DNA of 64,000 nucleotides. It comes from Ectobacillus sp. JY-23 (GTDB lineage: Bacteria > Bacillota > Bacilli > Bacillales > Bacillaceae_G). This document shows positions 47,768 to 57,508 of this stretch, piece after piece. Position 1 is the first letter of the stretch; every line of letters starts with the position of its first letter. Made by a program: the position numbers and the translations under genes. The notes beneath the pieces are model-generated. The model was given only the letters and a program-made list of their open reading frames with translations, made no database searches and had not been told where the DNA came from. The stretch is from contig NZ_CP095462.1 in the NCBI RefSeq assembly GCF_023022965.1, forward strand, positions 992,001 through 1,056,000, written 5' to 3'.

Positions 47768-49509
47768 GACGCCTCTCCTTCCACAAGAGATTCTAGCTGT
47801 TGCTTTTCATACATCTCTTTATACCATCCATCCTCTTGCATGAGTTCCTCATGCACACCGCGTTGTACAATACGTCCTTTTTCCATTACAATGATATGAT
47901 CAGCATGCTGAATAGCACTTAAGCGATGAGCGGTAATAATCGTTGTTTTATTGCGGCGTTCTTCTTTTAGCCCAGTTAATATTTGCTCTTCTGTTTTTGC
48001 ATCAACTGCTGATAAGCAGTCATCTAAAATTAAAATTTCGGCATTAGTCAATAAGGCGCGCGCAATTGAAATACGTTGTTTTTGTCCTCCAGATAAAGAG
48101 ACCCCCCGCTCTCCAACCACTGTTTCATATCCATCAGGAAACGTTAAAATATCGTTATGTATGCATGCAATTGTCGCAGCATGAGCAATTTCTTTATGAG
48201 TTGCCTCAGGCTTACCAAAAGCAATATTATCACTAAGTGTAGCTGAAAACAAAAAATGATCCTGCGGTACATAAGAAATTGCGGACCTCAGACCATGTAA
48301 AGAAAAGTCCCTAATATCTTGACCAGCAATCATAATACTTCCTTCTATATGGTCATATTCACGAATTAAACACTTAAGTAAGGTTGTTTTTCCAGAACCT
48401 GTGCGCCCCACAATTCCTAATGTCTGCCCCTTCGGCAGTACAATGCGGATATCTTGTAAATCCGTTACATCTTGTTGCCGATACGAAAATCGTTCAATAT
48501 GGTACTCTATCTCACCACTAGGAACTGTATCAAGACTCCCGTCTATAATAGAAGGTTTTTCAGCCAACAGTCGGCTTACGCGATCATAGGACGCGCGCCC
48601 CCTCTCAACGATATTAAACAACCATCCAAATGCGAGCATCGGCCAAATTAATGTTCCTAAATACGTTGTAAATGTCACAAGTTGCCCTACTGTCAGCTCT
48701 TTATCGACAACAAGAACCGAGCCGTATCCAACCGCAATCATAAACGAAAAACCTACTATTAAAGAAATTGTCGGATCAAACAGAGAATCAATTCGTGCAA
48801 CTAGCACATTTTTTTGTACCACATCCTCAGATTGTTCACGAAACGACTCAAGATCTTCCTTCTCCTGTCCTAAAGAACGGATTACTTTCATGCCGCTCAT
48901 GCTTTCTTGTACTTTATCATTGATTTCTGAAAAGGCTTGTTGCGCTTTATGAAATCGCTTATGCAGCAATGTGCCATAATAATTCGTACTTAGTACAAGA
49001 AAAGGCATAGGCAACAGACTAAAAAGCGTTAACTTCCAACTAATCGTTGCCGCCATCGTGATTAAAACCGCTCCCCCTACAGCTAGTGAATCGACAAGTG
49101 TTAAAACCCCGGCTCCCGCTGTCTGCTGAACGGCTTGAATATCATTTGTGGCATGCGCCATTAAGTCTCCTGTACGATATTTCTGATAAAATGCAGGACT
49201 CATGCTTGTAAAGTGTTCATACAAGCGTGTACGAAGCTGCCTTGCTAGCTTTAAAGAAGATCCAAATATCATAATGCGCCATAAATAGCGTAAGCCGTAC
49301 ATGGTCAATCCTGCGATTGTTAAAATCAAACACCACTTCAATAAGCTTTCCTTTGTGATCGTATTTGTCCCAACTTCATCAATTACAATTCCAATTACTT
49401 TCGGAGGTACAAGCTCTAAAATAGCAACAGCTAATAATAAAAGAATACCAGTAATGTACGAACGTTTTTCTTGTTTAAAAAACCATGCTAAATCTAAAAA
49501 AATTTTCAT
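47764..49509 (-). CDS. ABC exporter subunit (YheI-type half, degenerate catalytic site)
   Basis: 581 aa from the ATG at 49507-49509 (CTGGAGGGA upstream); the frame upstream has no ribosome site. Six-helix membrane domain plus ATPase: Walker A VGRTGSGKTTLLK, signature VSLSGGQKQRIS intact, Walker B AEILILDDCLSAVDA where Asp replaces the catalytic Glu. The defects in the two halves are complementary and place one dead and one live ATP site, as in BmrCD. LDLAWFFKQEKRSY start matches YheI. Confidence 0.88.
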   Translation of the reverse strand: MKIFLDLAWFFKQEKRSYITGILLLLAVAILELVPPKVIGIVIDEVGTNTITKESLLKWCLILTIAGLTMYGLRYLWRIMIFGSSLKLARQLRTRLYEHFTSMSPAFYQKYRTGDLMAHATNDIQAVQQTAGAGVLTLVDSLAVGGAVLITMAATISWKLTLFSLLPMPFLVLSTNYYGTLLHKRFHKAQQAFSEINDKVQESMSGMKVIRSLGQEKEDLESFREQSEDVVQKNVLVARIDSLFDPTISLIVGFSFMIAVGYGSVLVVDKELTVGQLVTFTTYLGTLIWPMLAFGWLFNIVERGRASYDRVSRLLAEKPSIIDGSLDTVPSGEIEYHIERFSYRQQDVTDLQDIRIVLPKGQTLGIVGRTGSGKTTLLKCLIREYDHIEGSIMIAGQDIRDFSLHGLRSAISYVPQDHFLFSATLSDNIAFGKPEATHKEIAHAATIACIHNDILTFPDGYETVVGERGVSLSGGQKQRISIARALLTNAEILILDDCLSAVDAKTEEQILTGLKEERRNKTTIITAHRLSAIQHADHIIVMEKGRIVQRGVHEELMQEDGWYKEMYEKQQLESLVEGEAS

Positions 49510-49703
49510 GTATATCCCTCCAGTCTTACAGACGATGATTTCAGTGTAACAAAATTTCATAATTTTTAAAACATTTATTGTAAATAGTACAAGCGATATA
49601 TTCAATTTCTCATGGCATACAAAGACAACAAAGCCCTTTACCTTGTAAAATAGCAGTCCTGTCCGGGTAGCAAAGGAGGAAATTATTACCTCTTAAACCA
49701 CAA

Positions 49704-49933
49704 AGAAACAAGGCTGTTTTCGCAAACTTTGTTGCTATGTAACAAATAGTGGGGAGTGGTTGCTTTCCACTCGGGGTTGCTCGCTTTCCGCGTGGCGTAC
49801 GGTGAGCCTCCTCGGCTTACAGTCTCATCTGACCCGCTGCTCCCGCAGGAGTCTCGCACCTTCCACTCCAACCAACCTGAAACAAAGAAACCTATCTAAA
49901 AACAACAATCTTTTAGAAAAGAGCCAAAAACAA
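49704..49933. mobile_element. Second MITE-like element with ISL3-type ends
   Basis: Element 49712-49925, 214 bp, non-coding. Ends GGCTGTTTTCGCAAACTTTG and the reverse complement of the right end, GGCTCTTTTCTAAAAGATTG, agree at most positions. Flanks AGAAACAA (49704-49711) and AAAAACAA (49926-49933) look like an 8-bp duplication with one change. The GC-rich interior (CTCGCTTTCCGCG ... GAGCCTCCTCGGC ... CCGCAGGAGTCTCGC) is a repeat type scattered through many Bacillus genomes and is related to the hut element interior. The 49510-49703 stretch before it shows nothing else. Confidence 0.7.
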
Positions 49934-49960
49934 AAAGCACTCGAGATTCGAGTGCTTTGT
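49933..49960 (-). terminator. yneF terminator
   Basis: AAAGCACTCGAATCTCGAGTGCTTTTTG on the minus strand, next to the yneF stop. Confidence 0.85.
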
Positions 49961-49961
49961 C

Positions 49962-50180
49962 TTATTTCATTTGTTTGTTCATCGCCTGAAGCATTTGATT
50001 GATTTTTTTCTGCGATGGTTTTTGACCCATTTGCATCATCATCATTTTCAACATTTGTTCATTAATTGGCGGGTTTTTCTTTAAATAATCCATCATATAT
50101 CGACGAGCGATAAAAAATCCTAGTGCTACACCTGCAATTAAAGCAAGCACACCTACTAGAACACCTACCCAAACTGGCAT
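49962..50180 (-). CDS. yneF: UPF0154 membrane protein YneF
   Basis: 72 aa from the ATG at 50178-50180 (AAGGAGG upstream). One N-terminal helix then [20 protein letters not shown] and [15 protein letters not shown], nearly the same as B. subtilis YneF. Function unknown. Same position next to sirA and tkt as in B. subtilis. Confidence 0.93.
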   Translation of the reverse strand: MPVWVGVLVGVLALIAGVALGFFIARRYMMDYLKKNPPINEQMLKMMMMQMGQKPSQKKINQMLQAMNKQMK

Positions 50181-50264
50181 ACCTTTTTCCTCCTTCATGT
50201 TGTCTACATTACAGTGTACTAAAACCTTATCAATAAGACAAGGAGGTATTCGACATTTTTTTAC

Positions 50265-50708
50265 TTACACGAACTTCCTTTCTTGCTTAATCGGATTTAA
50301 CCAACCATAACGGCGTTCATGGTAGTTCATAGCTAAAAATGTAGCTTCATTTTTTCGCAGCACCTCGAAAAATATCGTTTCCCATTCTCCGCTTCCTTGT
50401 GAATGGATCTCAACATGGCGATGATATAAACGCAAGGTGCAACTTTCCTCTTGCTCACCATATAACAGATGACATTCTTCTTCTTTTTTATAAGCTACAC
50501 TGCTTTGCAGAGCTTGTTCTATTCTATGATGAAGCTTTATTGTTTTAATCGGTTTTGTAACAAATTGAATTTGTTTATATAGTACTTTTTTCTCTGTTAA
50601 AGAATTGGCATTGCTAAATCGGGAAAATAAGTCAAACAATAAAAATTCACGCCCAAAATACGTTTTGGCAATGTCATCTTGGATTAGGTACAGATGATAT
50701 GTTTTCAC
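50265..50708 (-). CDS. sirA: Sporulation inhibitor of replication SirA
   Basis: 147 aa. Matches B. subtilis SirA (YneE): YLIQDDIAKTYFGRE near the start, QIQFVTKPI in the middle, and ETIFFEVLRKNEATFLAMNY then RRYGWLNPIKQERKFV at the end. SirA is made under Spo0A control and binds DnaA domain I to block new rounds of replication during sporulation. Single gene. Confidence 0.92.
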   Translation of the reverse strand: MKTYHLYLIQDDIAKTYFGREFLLFDLFSRFSNANSLTEKKVLYKQIQFVTKPIKTIKLHHRIEQALQSSVAYKKEEECHLLYGEQEESCTLRLYHRHVEIHSQGSGEWETIFFEVLRKNEATFLAMNYHERRYGWLNPIKQERKFV

Positions 50709-50929
50709 ATGTCTCCCCCTCTGGACAACCTATTTTCTCTTCATTATAAAAGATAAATAAGAAGAGGATTGTCTGAAGGTGGAGCAAGAAATAACTTTTT
50801 CTGTCGAAAATCAAAATTATGCATAGAAAAAGTTTACATTTAACCTATAACCTACACTCTTGTATGTTGAAACGCCCTTGTTAAAACTCATGTGTTTATC
50901 ACGTACATCAAACTTTAGTACAGCTTTTG

Positions 50930-50962
50930 AAAAGAGACTCCCCTGTTGGAGAGTCTCTTTTC
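50930..50962 (-). terminator. tkt terminator
   Basis: AAAGAGACTCTCC-AACA-GGGGAGTCTCTTTT on the minus strand, overlapping the tkt upstream-facing end. The 50709-50929 stretch holds nothing else recognised. Confidence 0.85.
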
Positions 50963-50963
50963 A

Positions 50964-52961
50964 TTATAGTAAGGCCTTCGCTTTTTTCACTACATTTTCT
51001 ACTGTAAAGCCGTACTCTTGCATAATTTTTTCACCTGGTGCAGACGCGCCAAACGTATCAATGCCGATTACATCTCCGTCTAGACCAACATAACGATGCC
51101 AACCGAAAGTCGAACCCATTTCAATTGCAAGTCGTTTTGTTACTGCTTTTGGTAAAACAGCTTCTTTATATTCAGCAGATTGTGCTTCAAAGCGGTCGAA
51201 GGAAGGCATGCTGATAACCGCTGCGTCCACGCCTTCTGCAGCTAAAGCTTCCTGAGCCTTTACAGCTAGGTTCACTTCAGAGCCAGATGCCAAAAGCAAT
51301 ACATCTGCTGTTTCTTTTTTGCTTGGTGATAGAACGTATGCACCTTTTTCCACTTTGGCATACGTATCTGTTAATGCGCCTTCTAATGTCGCTAACGCTT
51401 GACGTGTTAATACAAGCGCTGTTGGCTTATTAGACTCTAATGCTAACTTCCATGCGGCTGTAGATTCATTACCGTCTGCAGGACGAATTACAGACATGCC
51501 TGGCATTGCACGAAGCGATGCTAATTGCTCTACTGGTTCGTGAGTTGGACCATCTTCTCCTACTGCGATGCTGTCATGTGTAAATACATACGTTACAGGA
51601 AGCTGCATAAGTGCCGCCAGACGAATTGCAGGGCGCAGGTAATCAGAGAATACGAAGAATGTACCTCCGTAAGTTTTTAAACCTCCATGAAGCGCAATAC
51701 CGTTCATTGCAGCACCCATCGCAAATTCACGCACACCATACCAGATGTTCTTGCCGCTGTAATCATCGCGTGTAAAGTCTTTTTCTTTCTTCATGTACGT
51801 ATTGTTGGAACCTGCAAGGTCTGCAGAACCACCAAAGAAGAATGGTACGCTTTCAGCGATGGCTTGAATTGCATCTCCGGAAGAAGCGCGTGTGGCAATG
51901 GATTTACCCATTTCATATTTAGGCAGATTTGCATCCCAGCCCTCAGGAAGCTTACCTTCAATCGCCATTTTTAATTCTTTTGCAAGCTCTGGGTAGCTTT
52001 GCTCATATGCTGCGAATGTTGCTTTCCACTCGCTTTCTTTCTTTTTACCCGCTTCTTTAACCGTTTGGTTGAAGTGGGCATATACTTCTTCAGGTACATG
52101 GAAATCTTGCTCAAATGTCCACTGATAAGCTTCTTTAGTCAATTTAATTTCTTCTGCGCCAAGCGGTGAACCATGAGAAGCAGACTTCCCGGATTTATTA
52201 GGTGAACCATGGCCAATCACAGTTTTAACCTCAATTAATGTTGGGCGTTTTTCATCAGATTTTGCTTCTTCCAACGCTTTTGTAAGCGTATCAACATCTG
52301 TTCCATCTTCTACACGAATAACTTGCCAGCCATATGCTTTATAACGATCTTCTACACTTTCAGAGAAAGAGCGATGCAAGTCGCCATCCAGGGAAATATC
52401 ATTGGAATCGTATAAAACAACAAGTCGGCCAAGCTGTAAGTGTGCAGCTAAAGAAGAAGCTTCTGCTGATACACCTTCCATCAAGTCGCCGTCTCCGCAG
52501 ATAACATATGTATAATGATCTACAACGTTAAAATTATCGCGGTTGTATTTGGCAGCCAAGTGACGCTCCGCCATTGCCATACCTACAGCTGTCGCAATAC
52601 CTTGTCCAAGTGGGCCCGTTGTTGCATCTACTCCTGGTGTGTGGCCAAACTCAGGATGTCCTGGCGTTTTGCTACCCCATTGACGGAAGTTTTTCAAATC
52701 ATCCATGCTCATATCATAGCCGCACAGATGTAATAAGCTGTATAACAGCATAGAGCCATGACCTGCAGATAATACAAAACGATCGCGGTTAAACCAAGTT
52801 GGATTTTCCGGATTATGATTCATAAATTTCGTCCATAATGTATAGGCCATCGGCGCAGCACCCATAGGCATGCCCGGATGTCCGGAATTTGCTTTTTCAA
52901 TTGCATCAATAGATAGTGTACGAATTGTGTTAATCGAAAGCTGTTCGATTGAATGTGACAT
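50964..52961 (-). CDS. tkt: Transketolase
   Basis: 665 aa from the ATG at 52959-52961 (GAAGGG 10 bp upstream). TPP-dependent enzyme: [20 protein letters not shown] start, [20 protein letters not shown] (TPP-binding GDG motif), and [21 protein letters not shown]. Moves two-carbon units in the pentose phosphate pathway. Single gene, conserved position. Confidence 0.96.
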   Translation of the reverse strand: MSHSIEQLSINTIRTLSIDAIEKANSGHPGMPMGAAPMAYTLWTKFMNHNPENPTWFNRDRFVLSAGHGSMLLYSLLHLCGYDMSMDDLKNFRQWGSKTPGHPEFGHTPGVDATTGPLGQGIATAVGMAMAERHLAAKYNRDNFNVVDHYTYVICGDGDLMEGVSAEASSLAAHLQLGRLVVLYDSNDISLDGDLHRSFSESVEDRYKAYGWQVIRVEDGTDVDTLTKALEEAKSDEKRPTLIEVKTVIGHGSPNKSGKSASHGSPLGAEEIKLTKEAYQWTFEQDFHVPEEVYAHFNQTVKEAGKKKESEWKATFAAYEQSYPELAKELKMAIEGKLPEGWDANLPKYEMGKSIATRASSGDAIQAIAESVPFFFGGSADLAGSNNTYMKKEKDFTRDDYSGKNIWYGVREFAMGAAMNGIALHGGLKTYGGTFFVFSDYLRPAIRLAALMQLPVTYVFTHDSIAVGEDGPTHEPVEQLASLRAMPGMSVIRPADGNESTAAWKLALESNKPTALVLTRQALATLEGALTDTYAKVEKGAYVLSPSKKETADVLLLASGSEVNLAVKAQEALAAEGVDAAVISMPSFDRFEAQSAEYKEAVLPKAVTKRLAIEMGSTFGWHRYVGLDGDVIGIDTFGASAPGEKIMQEYGFTVENVVKKAKALL

Positions 52962-53104
52962 AACACTCATTCCCTTCATTCAATTTGCCAAGCGGCACAT
53001 TATATATGATAGCTTGCCACATCGTATTATACAACATGTATGCAGAAATATGTGCTTTTTTGCTCATAATCACAAGAGTGAACAAATAACACCTAATAAA
53101 ATAA

Positions 53105-53281
53105 AGCTTTTGCTCAAATTCGTTGTTGTTTTTGATTACGGAGATTCGCTTTCCACAAGCGCTCAGAGAGTCCCCTCACTGCTATGTGCCTCCGGTCTCC
53201 CCTTTAAATCACTAGTCTCAACACCCTCATTTCAATCATCAAGTGCCGACTACTAATGTAACGTCAAGCTCAAACACAGTC
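53105..53281. repeat. Decayed full-length copy of the hut-type MITE
   Basis: 177 bp, alignable along its length with 40293-40471 (ATTACGGAGATTCGCTTTC, TCAGAGAGTCCCCTCA, CATCAAGTG), but both ends have mutated and no target duplication is visible. It fills most of the tkt/CarD gap (52962-53322), whose left part holds nothing else recognised. Confidence 0.6.
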
Positions 53282-53285
53282 AAAA

Positions 53286-53315
53286 ATAAAAATACCTACG
53301 CTGTCGCGTAGGTAC
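53286..53315 (-). terminator. Terminator of the CarD-like gene
   Basis: GTACCTACGCGACAGCGTAGGTATTTTT on the minus strand. Confidence 0.85.
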
Positions 53316-53322
53316 TCTATTC

Positions 53323-53793
53323 TTAACTCACCTTACTCTCCAACAGGTCCGTAGCTTGTCGTTCTGTCAGCCCTTTAATTAAAGCAAGTTCACTAACAAA
53401 AATTTTACGAGCCGTGTCTAATAACTGCTTTTCGCTTGCATTAAGCGGCTTTCCTTTATGCTGCCGCATTAAATCGCGCACAACTTCGGCTCCTTCGTAT
53501 ATCGCACCTGTTTTAATTTTTTCCATGTTCATGCGGTGTCTTTGTTTCCATGGTACCGATTGATCAGACTCACCATGCTCAAATTGAAACAATACATCTT
53601 CAAGCGTACCACCGTCCACTACATATCTTACCGCAGAAGCTTTCCCGGTTGGGATCATAATTTGCATATCATTAATCGGCATGTGGATAATATAATATGT
53701 TCTGGTTTCACCTAAAATTTCCTTTTCTTCAATCGCCTCGACAACGCCGGCACCATGCATAGGGTAGACGATCTTATCACCTATTTGAAACAA
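53323..53793 (-). CDS. CarD/CdnL-family RNA polymerase-binding regulator
   Basis: 156 aa from a TTG at 53791-53793 with GGAGGTGATT 3-8 bp upstream; the longer frame has no ribosome site. N-terminal Tudor-like CarD domain (FQIGDKIVYPMHGAGVVEAIEE), which contacts the RNA polymerase beta lobe, and a helical C-terminal half (KQRHRMNMEKIKTGAIYEGAEVVRDL). YdeB is the B. subtilis relative. Single gene. Confidence 0.88.
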   Translation of the reverse strand: MFQIGDKIVYPMHGAGVVEAIEEKEILGETRTYYIIHMPINDMQIMIPTGKASAVRYVVDGGTLEDVLFQFEHGESDQSVPWKQRHRMNMEKIKTGAIYEGAEVVRDLMRQHKGKPLNASEKQLLDTARKIFVSELALIKGLTERQATDLLESKVS

Positions 53794-53938
53794 ATGAATC
53801 ACCTCCATAATACTACTATAATCAGTATAACAGAGTTTCAACAAATAGTAAAATATATCATATTAACATTTACTTTTTATCGTTGTCAATATATTATCGT
53901 ATCTTTTTCAGAAATATTTCTTTTTAAAAACAAACAAA

Positions 53939-53963
53939 AAAAAAGCAGCCTAAGCCGCTTTTA
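53939..53963 (-). terminator. ynzC terminator
   Basis: AAAGCGGC-TTAG-GCTGCTTTTTTTT on the minus strand. Confidence 0.85.
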
Positions 53964-54203
53964 TTAATTCACTAAACCGTTGCCTTCCGCTTTTAACAGC
54001 TTGAGCTTTTCCGGTGTAACGTCGTTTCCTTTTTCATCTACAATTTTCATAGATTTTAAATGAGTGAGCATATCGCCCCGAAACGCTTTTAGGTATTCCT
54101 GACGAAGCGCATGACGTTCTTGCTGCTCCTCTTCAGTCAGCCCTTGCGCCTTAGCCTTTCGAGCCAGTTCATTAATGCGATTTAGTTTTTCAGCTGGTAA
54201 CAT
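53964..54203 (-). CDS. ynzC: UPF0291 protein YnzC
   Basis: 79 aa from the ATG at 54201-54203 (AAAGGAG, spacing 7). LPAEKLNRINELARKAKAQG and LTEEEQQERHALRQEYLKAF are the UPF0291 pattern, two helices then a short tail. Last gene of the SOS unit started by yneB. In B. subtilis it belongs to the LexA regulon with no known function. Confidence 0.9.
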   Translation of the reverse strand: MLPAEKLNRINELARKAKAQGLTEEEQQERHALRQEYLKAFRGDMLTHLKSMKIVDEKGNDVTPEKLKLLKAEGNGLVN

Positions 54204-54242
54204 GGGCATTCTCCTTTCCTCATGATATACATCATACAACAG

Positions 54243-54947
<705 letters not shown>

Positions 54948-55011
54948 TTAAGCAGGAAGGGATCATCATTTTATGTAAGTCTCTATATTATAGCACAAAA
55001 AGACATACATT

Positions 55012-55025
55012 CGAACTTATGTTTG
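55012..55025. promoter_or_regulatory. LexA (SOS) box between yneB and lexA
   Basis: CGAACTTATGTTTG matches the Bacillus SOS box CGAAC-N4-GTTYG. It can control both divergent genes. On the minus side a TATAAT-like -10 follows at about 54990. Confidence 0.85.
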
Positions 55026-55088
55026 TGTATCAAAGTATGCTATGATATACTATTTATAATAATTTTTTACAAAACGAGGTGATATGCT

Positions 55089-55703
55089 ATGGAAAAATTG
55101 TCAAAACGACAGCTGGACATCTTTAATTTTATTAAACAAAAGGTGCAAGAAAAAGGCTATCCACCTTCCGTACGAGAAATCGGCCAAGCAGTAGGTCTCG
55201 CTTCCAGCTCTACTGTACATGGTCACCTTGCTCGTTTAGAAGAGAAAGGTTATATTCGCCGAGATCCGACAAAGCCACGTGCGATCGAAATTTTAGAGGA
55301 AGACAATATAGCATCTTTTCCAGTCGTACATGTCCCAATTGTCGGTAAAGTAACAGCCGGCTCACCGATTACCGCTGTTGAAAATATTGAAGACCATTTC
55401 CCGCTCCCTGCCAACTTCGTTTCAAGTTCCGATCATGTATTCATGTTAACAGTACAAGGTGACAGCATGATTGAAGCAGGCATTCTTGACGGTGATTTGG
55501 TTGTAGTTCGTCAACAACAATCTGCAAATAATGGTGAAATTGTCGTTGCTTTAACAGAAGACAACGAAGCAACTGTGAAGCGCTTCTATAAAGAAAAAGA
55601 TTATTTCCGCTTACAACCGGAAAATGCTACACTATCGCCTATCTTCTTAAAGCAGGTTTCCATTGTCGGAAAAGTAGTCGGTGTATACCGCAACATTCAC
55701 TAA
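55089..55703 (+). CDS. lexA: SOS repressor LexA
   Basis: 204 aa. N-terminal winged helix ([21 protein letters not shown]), cleavage site Ala90-Gly91 in KVTAGSP, catalytic Ser126 (QGDSM) and Lys164 (EATVKRF). Cuts itself when RecA filaments form, releasing the SOS genes. Controls itself through the box at 55012. Confidence 0.96.
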   Translation: MEKLSKRQLDIFNFIKQKVQEKGYPPSVREIGQAVGLASSSTVHGHLARLEEKGYIRRDPTKPRAIEILEEDNIASFPVVHVPIVGKVTAGSPITAVENIEDHFPLPANFVSSSDHVFMLTVQGDSMIEAGILDGDLVVVRQQQSANNGEIVVALTEDNEATVKRFYKEKDYFRLQPENATLSPIFLKQVSIVGKVVGVYRNIH

Positions 55704-55727
55704 GAGCCCATGCCGGCTCTTTTTTAT
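55702..55727 (+). terminator. lexA terminator
   Basis: AAGAGCC-CATGCC-GGCTCTTTTTTA. Confidence 0.85.
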
Positions 55728-55737
55728 CATTTCAACC

Positions 55738-55772
55738 GAAAAGCCCCCATCTCAAAAGCAGGGAGCCTTCCA
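55738..55772 (-). terminator. Terminator of the zinc-finger-like gene
   Basis: Minus strand AAGGCTCCC ... GGGGGCTTTTC hairpin just after the stop at 55774. Confidence 0.55.
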
Positions 55773-55773
55773 T

Positions 55774-55983
55774 TTACACACTACGATGTTGAAACAAGTA
55801 CAGCTCTTTCGCAATTTTACGCAGATGCTCAGGAATTTCAGTATGCTGTCGGCAATTATGGCAGTATTCCTCTGTCACTGCACTGTTTCTCCAACTATTT
55901 CGAAGTGCATATTTCGTAATACGTTTTGGAGTGCCACACGTATCACATAATGCTAAATAGACCATCTTTCGCTGCATCTTCAT
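55774..55983 (-). CDS. Small zinc-finger-like protein
   Basis: 69 aa from the ATG at 55981-55983 (GGGGAG upstream). Two CxxC pairs (LCDTCGTPKR and EYCHNCRQHTE) 25 residues apart are a typical treble-clef/zinc-ribbon arrangement. The C-terminus is helical (PEHLRKIAKELYL). Family not recognised. Converges with lexA. Confidence 0.65.
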   Translation of the reverse strand: MKMQRKMVYLALCDTCGTPKRITKYALRNSWRNSAVTEEYCHNCRQHTEIPEHLRKIAKELYLFQHRSV

Positions 55984-56124
55984 CAACTCCCCGTTATTGT
56001 TATTTATATGTACGGAAAACATTGCAAACGTATTCATGAATTAGTAGAAATAGTTGTGTTACACGCGTAATTGCTTGGGTATTTATACTCTACTCATGAT
56101 TACATATGGAATATTACTGAATTA

Positions 56125-56194
56125 GAGAAAGCCTTGGTATGATTGATACCAAAGCTTTCTCTTCTTATATAAATACTTATATACTGATCGCATT
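56125..56194 (-). repeat. Copy of the glnA 3' end and terminator
   Basis: 56154-56194 matches the end of glnA (57498-57537): the ATAAAT...GATCGC..TT part agrees at 24 of 27 positions, all changes being transitions, and GCTTTCTC before it is identical. In glnA this DNA codes for the last residues and stop. A hairpin (AGAAAGC ... TTGGTAT/ATACCAA ... GCTTTCT) at 56125-56161 stands where the glnA terminator would be. Confidence 0.7.
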
Positions 56195-56214
56195 AACTTG
56201 GCACTAAATTCACG

Positions 56215-56295
56215 GACAGAAAATAACCGATTTTTCCAACCGATGACACTTGGATAGATGGCATTTTCAGCTAGATTATTACTAATTTTAATGTA
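56215..56295 (-). pseudogene. IS66-family transposase fragment
   Basis: On the minus strand about 27 codons read IKISNNLAENAIYPSV then IGWKNRLFSV, the C-terminal motif of IS66 TnpC (SNNxAExxIRPxVIGRKNWLFS). The frame opens after a stop and runs out into the glnA-end copy. Only a scrap of the IS is left. Confidence 0.75.
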
Positions 56296-56364
56296 TTAAT
56301 CTTTTAACAATAGTCATAGACTGTGTTTATATTATAGTGCTTATTTTCTTTTAATAAATTAGAT

Positions 56365-56889
56365 TTAATTGTTACTTTTTATATAGGTATTTAATAACTT
56401 TTCTTTCATGGCAAAATTAGAACAAGCTTGAAAAGGATCTTGCGCATCTTTTTCACTCCCCAAGAAAAAATCACTGTAAGTCAATTTGACTGTTTTACCA
56501 CTTGTATCCTCCAAGATTATTCCAGAATTTCCTGGGTTATGAATATTTTTTTCTCCCAGTTCCTTAACACGCGCTCCGTTTTCGTTTACATAATAATATT
56601 TTACATCGTGCCATCCAGAACCACTCTTTCTTGCCCAACCAAAGGTTTCATTAGATGATGTTTTCAAAACACCATCTTTTGGTATTTGGTATGTAATCAC
56701 TTTATTTTTAATCTTTAGAGGCAACGCATCTTTGATATCATAAAGTACGAATACACATCCAGTATGCCCTTCAGGAATTAAATATACTTCATCTGTTCCA
56801 GGTTTTGTTATATATCGAACCCATAATCCAAACATTAGGACCAATAGACCTATAATAGTTAGTACAGTAATAGCAAGTTTTTTACTCAA
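56365..56889 (-). CDS. DUF6843-like membrane-anchored protein
   Basis: 174 aa from a TTG at 56887-56889 with AAGGAGGAGG before it. One N-terminal membrane helix (LAITVLTIIGLLVLMFGLWV), then the outer part EVYLIPEGHTGCVFVLYDIK and YQIPKDGVLKTSSNETFGWA, the pattern I associate with DUF6843, a family known mainly from Bacillus; the name rests on memory of the motif. AT-richer than its neighbours. Part of the cassette between the two glnA ends. Confidence 0.7.
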   Translation of the reverse strand: MSKKLAITVLTIIGLLVLMFGLWVRYITKPGTDEVYLIPEGHTGCVFVLYDIKDALPLKIKNKVITYQIPKDGVLKTSSNETFGWARKSGSGWHDVKYYYVNENGARVKELGEKNIHNPGNSGIILEDTSGKTVKLTYSDFFLGSEKDAQDPFQACSNFAMKEKLLNTYIKSNN

Positions 56890-56917
56890 TTTCCTCCTCC
56901 TTAATCAGTTCAGTCTG

Positions 56918-57460
56918 TCAATTTACAGCCCACCTATGAGAAAATCCTGCAAATTCAGCGTTAGGCATGAAAGGGAATAAGTGATAAAAACTCGCAACCT
57001 TTGATTCATGTAGTATCTCATAAATTGCTGAATCATTTTCAAGTATCTTAGCAAATTCATGGTTAGGTGTTTGATCGTGACCCCAGAAACAAAACTACTA
57101 CCATTTCTACAAAAGGATTAGCATACTCAGGGAGTGGAATTTGTTCTTGTTGCCCCTTAGGTTTTATTTCAGCAAATGTTTCAGCAGGTAACTGTTTAGC
57201 ACTTTTAATATCATAATAAATATTTGCCGCAAGATAACCATCAAGTGATTTAGTAGACGAAGATATTTTGCTACTAGTATGAATATACTCAGTACCAGCT
57301 ATTGTTGCTACTGGAACGCCGTTTCTATAACCTTAATATACACATTATCGCTAGGCACATCCCCCTATGTTACCTTAGTATAAGCTCCAGATTGAACAGA
57401 ATTGATAAAGCACCTGTCAGTGGGCAATCCATACAGATTATAATAAAACAGATTATGCCC
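56918..57460 (-). pseudogene. Decayed gene in the glnA cassette
   Basis: Reading the minus strand gives good protein-like pieces in different frames: GHNLFYYNLYGLPTD, a TAG stop, DVPSDNVYIK, a frame change, YRNGVPVATIAGTEYI then SLDGYLAANIYYDIKSAKQL, a second frame change near 57090, and GHDQTPNHEFAKILEND to AGFSHRWAVN with stop at 56918. At least three lesions. Product unknown. It lies 28 bp before the DUF6843-like gene, so the two probably formed an operon. Confidence 0.7.
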
Positions 57461-57467
57461 ACATCAA

Positions 57468-57504
57468 GAAAAAAGCCTCAACACTAGTAGTGTCAAGGCT
57501 TTCT
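57468..57504 (-). terminator. glnA terminator
   Basis: AAAGCCTTGACACTA-CTA-GTGTTGAGGCTTTTTTC on the minus strand, 5 bp after the glnA stop. Confidence 0.9.
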
Positions 57505-57508
57505 CCGC

